A stretch of 10,253 nt of DNA. It comes from Parvibaculum sp049651025 (GTDB lineage: Bacteria > Pseudomonadota > Alphaproteobacteria > Parvibaculales > Parvibaculaceae). Within the stretch, counting starts at the first letter, position 1. Every line of letters starts with the position of its first letter. A model generated the notes under the pieces. The model had not been told where the DNA came from, made no database searches, and saw nothing but the letters and a program-made list of their open reading frames with translations. The stretch covers positions 1 through 10,253 of the forward strand of contig NZ_JBASBH010000022.1 in assembly GCF_049651025.1 (NCBI RefSeq), in the 5' to 3' direction. A program made the translations under genes and the position numbers. Of this stretch, positions 5,645 through 10,253 are shown piece by piece.

Positions 5645-6541
5645 ATGACCCGCCTCACCGCCGACCTGATGCTGCTTGCGATTGCGCTTATCTGGGGGGC
5701 GGCGTTTGTCGGGCAGGCGATGGCGATGGAGCATATGGGGCCGCTGACTTTTACCGGCGCGCGGTTCCTGCTTGCGGCGCTCGCCGTATTGCCCTTTGCG
5801 CTGCGTGAAGCAAAAACGGGTCCGGCCATTCCGCGCGGGCGACTGCCTGCCCTGATCGGCATCGGCGTTGCGTTTTTTCTCGGATGCGCAGCGCAGCAGA
5901 TGGCGCTGCTGAGCACCAGCGTCACCAATGCGGGTTTCCTGACGGCGCTCTACGTTGTGATGGTGCCGGCCTTTGCCGCCATCGCGGCGCTGATCTGGCC
6001 GGGCCTGCGGGCACCTGCCGCGCTCCACCCCGCCATATGGCCCGCCGCTGTGCTGTCGCTGGGCGGAACGTTTCTGCTGGGCGGCAGTCTCGACGGGCTC
6101 AATCGCGGCGACGCATTGGTCGTGTTCGGTGCGGTATTCTGGGCGGTGCAAATTCTGGCGCTCAGCGCGCTGGCGCTCGATCTGCGCCGCCCGATCACCA
6201 TCGCACTCACGCAATATATCGTGACGGCAGCTCTGGGCCTTGCCGCCGGCTTCATCTTCGAAACGCCGAGCTGGGACGCGGCGCTGATGGTCTGGCGCGA
6301 ACTGGCCTATACGGGCATCGTTTCAGGCGGCCTCGCCTTCACGCTGCAGGCGATTGCGCAAGCGTATACGCCGCCATCCGATGCAGCCATTCTCGTTTCG
6401 ACCGAAAGCCTCTTTGCCGCTGCCTTCGGCGCGCTGCTGCTCGGCGACCGGCTGAGCATGTCGGGCTGGTTCGGCGCAGCGCTGGTGCTCGCCGCCGTGC
6501 TGCTGGTGCAACTCGGCCCGCTATATTACGCGCGACGCTGA
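5645..6541 (+). CDS. EamA / DMT-family transporter
   Basis: A 298-residue inner-membrane protein with about ten hydrophobic segments in two EamA repeats. The first repeat starts LMLLAIALIWGAAFVGQ (8-24), with the family's WG motif, and includes GARFLLAALAVLPFAL (38-53) and TNAGFLTALYVVMVPAFAA (94-112). The second begins near DALVVFGAVFWAVQILAL (156-173) and ends with AILVSTESLFAAAFGALLLGD (248-268) and a last helix at 273-292. Members export amino acids, metabolites or drugs; the substrate cannot be told here. The start at 5645 fits the usual N-terminus just before TM1, but no ribosome binding site is visible; ATGs at 5588 and 5591 would add up to 19 residues. It may be co-transcribed with the DUF805 gene, 68 bases on. 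Confidence 0.9.
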   Translation: MTRLTADLMLLAIALIWGAAFVGQAMAMEHMGPLTFTGARFLLAALAVLPFALREAKTGPAIPRGRLPALIGIGVAFFLGCAAQQMALLSTSVTNAGFLTALYVVMVPAFAAIAALIWPGLRAPAALHPAIWPAAVLSLGGTFLLGGSLDGLNRGDALVVFGAVFWAVQILALSALALDLRRPITIALTQYIVTAALGLAAGFIFETPSWDAALMVWRELAYTGIVSGGLAFTLQAIAQAYTPPSDAAILVSTESLFAAAFGALLLGDRLSMSGWFGAALVLAAVLLVQLGPLYYARR

Positions 6542-6609
6542 TCATCCACCTCTGGCGCAACCGCTGCTGAGCGGGCAGGATGCATGCAGGTCAATGCCGG
6601 GAGGGCGTG

Positions 6610-7176
6610 ATGGGGCTGACAAACATTCTTGTTTCCTTTGAGGGACGCATCAACCGGCGACCCATCTGGGCCTTCACGCTATTTGCCGCCGCGGTGAATG
6701 CTGCTCTTGGCTATGTGGCTTACCACTACATGATGCAAATTCCAGTGACACCCGGCATGACGGCCGATGAGTTGCTCCAGCAGGTACAAAACATCAACCT
6801 CATCAAACTCGTTGGCCTGATTTTGCTCTGGCCGTGGCTCGCGCTTTCCGTGAAGCGCGCCCATGACCGTGATCGTAGCGGCTGGTTTCTGCTTCTCTTC
6901 CTCGTGCCGATCCTGAACATCTGGCCCGCCATCGAACTCACCTGCGTGGCAGGTACGCCGGGCAGCAACCGCTTCGGTACCGATCCGCTGGCCGACACCC
7001 CGCGCAACGGCCTCGGCTGGCTAATTTTCATCGGTATAATTTTTATCATCGCGATGCGGGGCTATTCCGTCTTCAAATTCACCACGTTCATGATGCACCA
7101 GATGGAGGGTACGCCCGGATCACAGGTGCCGAACGGCAGAACCCCCAATCCGAGTCTGCAGCCAATCGAAAGCTGA
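6610..7176 (+). CDS. DUF805 family membrane protein
   Basis: A 188-residue protein with the DUF805 signatures: FEGRINRRPIW at 10-20 leading into TM1, SVKRAHDRDRSGWFLLLF at 80-97, and GTPGSNRFGTDPLA at 115-128. Hydrophobic segments lie at about 20-38, 64-80, 92-110 and 136-150. The last segment and a polar tail rich in Pro, Gly and Asn (165-188) extend beyond the core domain. The family is widespread in bacterial inner membranes, often near stress or phage-related genes, and has no defined biochemical role. The start at 6610 has GGGAGGG immediately upstream at 6599-6605; the in-frame ATG at 6580 has no such site. It is followed after 67 bases by uvrB on the same strand. Confidence 0.9.
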   Translation: MGLTNILVSFEGRINRRPIWAFTLFAAAVNAALGYVAYHYMMQIPVTPGMTADELLQQVQNINLIKLVGLILLWPWLALSVKRAHDRDRSGWFLLLFLVPILNIWPAIELTCVAGTPGSNRFGTDPLADTPRNGLGWLIFIGIIFIIAMRGYSVFKFTTFMMHQMEGTPGSQVPNGRTPNPSLQPIES

Positions 7177-7232
7177 CACCGGTTGGCCGTAACGGACGGA
7201 GTGGCCCTTTTCTTGGTGCGCATGACGCTCCA

Positions 7233-7238
7233 TATTAG
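7233..7238 (+). promoter_or_regulatory. Candidate -10 directly before uvrB
   Basis: TATTAG ends five bases before the uvrB ATG, which would place the first transcribed base at or next to the A of ATG. Upstream, CTTGG (7212-7216) could serve as a weak -35. No purine-rich ribosome binding site is present between 7225 and 7243, which agrees with a leaderless message. No alphaproteobacterial LexA box (GAAC-N7-GTTC) was found in the 140 bases upstream. Confidence 0.35.
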
Positions 7239-7243
7239 ACGTC

Positions 7244-9571
7244 ATGGCTCGCAATACTTTCAAATCCTTCGGACGCGCATCCGACAAGCCCCTCTCATCC
7301 AAGGAGGTGAAGGGCCTTGCCGAAGCGCCGGGCGCGAGCTTCGTGCCCGCAAGCGCTGTGGCAGACCGCGATCAGTGGCAAGGCGCGCTGCAAGGCGACC
7401 CGGAACACTGGCCGCTCTTTGCGCCGCATCGCCCCGAACGCCCGGAGAAATCCGAAGGCGGCAGGGCACTGAAACTCGTTTCCGAATATGAACCCGCAGG
7501 CGACCAGCCGACGGCCATTGCGGAGCTTGTGGAAGGCGTGGAGCGCGGCGAGCGCGATCAGGTGCTGCTCGGCGTCACCGGCTCGGGCAAGACCTATACG
7601 ATGGCGCAGGTGATCGCGCGGACGCAGCGCCCTGCCCTCATTCTCGCGCCGAACAAGACGCTGGCCGCGCAGCTCTATGGCGAGTTCAAGAATTTCTTCC
7701 CTGAAAACGCGGTGGAGTATTTCGTTTCCTATTACGACTACTACCAGCCGGAAGCCTATGTGCCGCGCACCGACACCTATATCGAGAAGGAAAGCTCGAT
7801 CAACGAGCAGATCGACCGCATGCGCCACTCGGCGACGCGCGCGCTGCTCGAACGCGACGACGTGATCATCGTCGCCTCCGTCTCCTGCATCTACGGTATC
7901 GGTTCGGTCGAAACCTATTCGGCCATGACCTTCTCGTTGAAGGTGGGCGAGAAGATCGACCGTCGGCAGTTGATCGCCGACCTCGTGGCGCTGCAATACA
8001 AGCGCAACGACGCCGCCTTCGGACGCGGCACCTTCCGCGTGCGCGGCGACACCATCGACGTTTTCCCGGCTCACTATGAAGATCGCGCCTGGCGCATTGC
8101 CATGTTCGGCGACGAGATCGAGGAGATTTCCGAATTCGATCCGCTGACCGGGCACAAGACCAACAAGTTCGAGAGCGTGAAGCTCTACGCCAATTCGCAT
8201 TACGTGACGCCGAAGCCGACGCTCAATCAGGCAATCGAGGAAATATCGCGCGACCTGCAGGTGCGGCTTCAGGAGCTGAAGGGTCAGGGCAAACTGCTTG
8301 AAGCCCAGCGACTGGAACAGCGCACGACCTTCGACATCGAAATGATGGAGGCGACGGGAAGCTGCGCGGGCATCGAAAACTATTCGCGCTATCTCACGGG
8401 CCGCAAACCCGGCGAGCCGCCGCCGACGCTGTTTGAATATCTGCCCGACAATGCGCTCGTCTTTGCCGACGAAAGCCACGTCACCGTGCCGCAAATCGGC
8501 GGCATGTTTCGCGGCGACTATCGGCGCAAATCGACGCTGGCCGAATATGGCTTCCGCCTGCCCTCAGCGGTCGACAACCGCCCGATGCGTTTCGAGGAAT
8601 GGAACGCGATGCGGCCGCAATCGATGTTCGTCTCGGCGACGCCCGGCCCCTGGGAGATGGAGCAGACGCAAGGCGCCTTCACCGAACAGGTGATCCGCCC
8701 GACCGGCCTCATCGATCCGCCGACGATCATCCGCCCCGTCTCCACGCAGGTCGACGACCTGATCGCCGAATGCCACGAGGTCGCAAAAAACGGCCAGCGC
8801 GTGCTGGTGACGACGCTGACCAAGCGCATGGCCGAAGACCTCACCGAATATATGCATGAGCAAGGCATACGCGTGCGCTACATGCATTCCGACATCGACA
8901 CGCTGGAGCGCATCGAAATTCTGCGCGACCTGCGGCTTGGCGCCTTCGACGTGCTGATCGGCATCAACCTGCTGCGCGAAGGTCTCGACATTCCCGAATG
9001 CGCGCTGGTGGCGATCCTCGATGCGGACAAGGAAGGCTTCCTGCGTTCCGAAACCTCGCTGATACAGACCATAGGCCGCGCGGCGCGAAACGTCGACGGC
9101 CGCGTGATCCTTTACGCCGACAAGATGACCGGCTCGATGGAACGCGCTATCGCGGAAACAAACCGCCGCCGCGAAAAACAGCGCGCCTATAACACTGAGC
9201 ACAACATCACGCCGGAAAGCATTCGCAGCAATATCGGCGACATCCTCGAAAGCGTTTACGAGCGTGACCATGTGCGCGTCGACACGGGCGATGCCGATCA
9301 GGCCTTCATCGGCCACAACCTGCGCGCCCATATCGCCGACATGGAACGCCGCATGAAGGAAGCCGCCGCCGACCTCGAATTCGAAACGGCGGCGCGGTTG
9401 CGCGACGAGATCAAACGCCTCGAAGCGACCGAACTCGCCATTGCCGACGACCCGATGGCACGGCAATCGACCATCGAGGACAAGGTGGCCGCCAGCGCGC
9501 CGGTCAAGGGCCGCTCCGTGAGCGGCAAGCCGGGCACGCGCGGGAACAAGTATCGAGGCAAGAAACGCTGA
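7244..9571 (+). CDS. uvrB: Excinuclease ABC subunit B (UvrB)
   Basis: A 775-residue DNA-damage helicase of nucleotide excision repair; with UvrA it finds lesions, and it then loads UvrC. All landmarks are present: EYEPAGDQPTAI near the start of domain 1, Walker A GVTGSGKT (110-117, K116), the damage-probing beta-hairpin SYYDYYQPEAYVP (162-174), Walker B DESH (409-412), ATPGPWE and GLIDPP, GLDIPE, motif VI QTIGRAARN (608-616), and the C-terminal UVR motif (about 697-727) that binds UvrC or UvrA. It is longer than the E. coli protein (673): about 75 extra N-terminal residues, common in alphaproteobacteria, and a basic, glycine-rich C-terminal tail of about 45 residues. The start at 7244 is the only ATG that fits; it lacks a ribosome binding site. 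The gene is complete and no active-site change is seen. Confidence 0.98.
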   Translation: MARNTFKSFGRASDKPLSSKEVKGLAEAPGASFVPASAVADRDQWQGALQGDPEHWPLFAPHRPERPEKSEGGRALKLVSEYEPAGDQPTAIAELVEGVERGERDQVLLGVTGSGKTYTMAQVIARTQRPALILAPNKTLAAQLYGEFKNFFPENAVEYFVSYYDYYQPEAYVPRTDTYIEKESSINEQIDRMRHSATRALLERDDVIIVASVSCIYGIGSVETYSAMTFSLKVGEKIDRRQLIADLVALQYKRNDAAFGRGTFRVRGDTIDVFPAHYEDRAWRIAMFGDEIEEISEFDPLTGHKTNKFESVKLYANSHYVTPKPTLNQAIEEISRDLQVRLQELKGQGKLLEAQRLEQRTTFDIEMMEATGSCAGIENYSRYLTGRKPGEPPPTLFEYLPDNALVFADESHVTVPQIGGMFRGDYRRKSTLAEYGFRLPSAVDNRPMRFEEWNAMRPQSMFVSATPGPWEMEQTQGAFTEQVIRPTGLIDPPTIIRPVSTQVDDLIAECHEVAKNGQRVLVTTLTKRMAEDLTEYMHEQGIRVRYMHSDIDTLERIEILRDLRLGAFDVLIGINLLREGLDIPECALVAILDADKEGFLRSETSLIQTIGRAARNVDGRVILYADKMTGSMERAIAETNRRREKQRAYNTEHNITPESIRSNIGDILESVYERDHVRVDTGDADQAFIGHNLRAHIADMERRMKEAAADLEFETAARLRDEIKRLEATELAIADDPMARQSTIEDKVAASAPVKGRSVSGKPGTRGNKYRGKKR

Positions 9572-9590
9572 CGGCTGTGTCTCGTCAGCG
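9566..9590 (+). terminator. Hairpin across the uvrB stop codon
   Basis: CGCTGACG (9566-9573) pairs perfectly with CGTCAGCG (9583-9590) around a nine-base loop. The left arm contains the TGA stop of uvrB. No T-run follows, so it is not a textbook intrinsic terminator; it could still end or stabilise the uvrB message. A second hairpin, CTTGCGC at 9631-9637 with GCGCAAG at 9648-9654, lies further on. Confidence 0.35.
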
Positions 9591-9693
9591 CCACGGCCCG
9601 ATCAATTCCGACGCCTGCGATAGAACACGACTTGCGCCCCGCCGTGCGCGCAAGAGAAGATGCTCCGCCTGACGCTCTTTGGGGGGAAGAGTC

Positions 9694-10253
9694 ATGGATG
9701 ACAGCATCTACCGCGATTTCTATTGGGCGGCCGACCGGATCGAGTTCTGGTGGGCGATAGCATGGCCTTATCTAAAGTCGGATGCGGCGCTGCGGCTCTA
9801 TGTGATCGCCTTTGCCTTCATCATCCTCGGCGACTCGATTTACCTCGCCTATCGAATGATGTCCGATTTGCGAAAGATCGAACTTGGCGAATTTGCTTTC
9901 CGGCAGAAAGGCCGCAAGCCGCGAACGCAAAAGGCAATCGACAACCTGCGCGAACGCATCAAGGACTTCAGAGCCCAGCGTTGGCGCTTCTTTCTTACCC
10001 GGCTCGCGGCATTGCTCGTCTTCGGCTTTGTCGTTCCATCAATCGGCCTTTATCTCTCGGGCATTTATTACGACTGGTTCGATACGAGCCAACACGCCTT
10101 CGTCTCCATCTCCAGCGGCGAGATCGTCGCGGCACCCCGCCCCGCGATCCTGACCTGTTTCGTTCTCAATCAGCTAAGTCACGGCACGATGATGGATTTG
10201 CTGGAGGTGTTTCATGTCGATTTCGGACAGATCACCAACAATCCCGGCAACTA
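9694..10253 (+). CDS. Unrecognised two-TM membrane protein, cut by the window edge
   Basis: An open frame of 186 codons runs off the right edge with no stop, so the 3' end is missing. The start ATG at 9694 is preceded by GGGGGGAAGAG at close spacing. The protein begins MDDSIYRDFYWAADRIEFWW, unusually rich in aromatic residues, followed by a hydrophobic segment at about 32-53 (LYVIAFAFIILGDSIYLAY). A strongly basic, probably helical linker follows (56-97, with KGRKPRTQKAIDNLRERIK), then a second hydrophobic segment at 98-123 and a mixed region containing AILTCFVLNQLSHGTMMDLL (151-170). I do not recognise the family. It has its own 122-base gap after uvrB and so may be a separate transcript. 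Codon use matches the neighbours, so it is not obviously foreign. Confidence 0.8.
   Translation, partial: MDDSIYRDFYWAADRIEFWWAIAWPYLKSDAALRLYVIAFAFIILGDSIYLAYRMMSDLRKIELGEFAFRQKGRKPRTQKAIDNLRERIKDFRAQRWRFFLTRLAALLVFGFVVPSIGLYLSGIYYDWFDTSQHAFVSISSGEIVAAPRPAILTCFVLNQLSHGTMMDLLEVFHVDFGQITNNPGN

Noticed and set aside
6561..6574. CCGCT-GCTG-AGCGG hairpin after the transporter gene as a terminator
   Set aside because: Only five base pairs and no T-run; the next gene is close on the same strand, so read-through is more likely.
7130..7142. GAACGGCAGAAC as a possible LexA box for uvrB
   Set aside because: The halves are in direct orientation with a four-base gap, not GAAC-N7-GTTC, and they lie inside the DUF805 coding region.
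7295..8494. 399-codon minus-strand open frame inside uvrB, and another at 8564-9466
   Set aside because: Both lie opposite the highly conserved uvrB frame; the low-complexity, His/Arg/Val-rich translation is typical of antisense frames in GC-rich DNA.

Overview
The window looks like ordinary chromosomal DNA from a GC-rich alphaproteobacterium, possibly of Rhizobiales or Parvibaculum type. This is an inference from three things: the codon use (estimated by eye); a UvrB with the N-terminal extension common in that class; and, at the left edge, a palindromic repeat of the 'cgtcattgcgag...caatcca' kind that is scattered through such genomes. No phage, transposase, CRISPR array, tRNA or rRNA is visible.

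Layout from left to right. Positions 1-183 hold two unrelated palindromic repeat elements side by side. Next is a minus-strand pair (1009 down to 205): a 59-aa eight-cysteine zinc protein of the DUF1272 type, 13 bases ahead of a NimA-like FMN-binding flavoprotein. Divergent from it is a MocR-type GntR/aminotransferase regulator (1117-2625). One perfect dyad, TGGACC-N8-GGTCCA at 1050-1069, sits between the two start codons and overlaps the promoter elements of both sides, so the three genes look like one PLP-sensing regulatory cassette. A gene-free stretch of about 320 bases with several short repeats (2626-2943) leads into two tandem, paralogous TetR regulators (2944-4215).

Convergent to these, on the minus strand, is a two-gene unit: a small two-TM protein with a PH-like cytoplasmic domain (5510-5007), coupled through overlapping stop and start codons to a class I SAM methyltransferase (5010-4219). 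Divergent from that unit are an EamA/DMT transporter (5645-6541), a DUF805 membrane protein (6610-7176) and uvrB (7244-9571), the excision-repair helicase. uvrB lacks a ribosome binding site but has a -10-like hexamer immediately before its ATG, which suggests a leaderless transcript. The window ends inside an unrecognised two-TM protein (9694 to the edge).

Most of this is housekeeping or common accessory content. The best candidates for something not fully described are the MocR / DUF1272 / flavoprotein cassette with its shared operator, the duplicated TetR pair with no obvious target gene, and the unidentified membrane protein at the right edge. No dramatic new system is evident.
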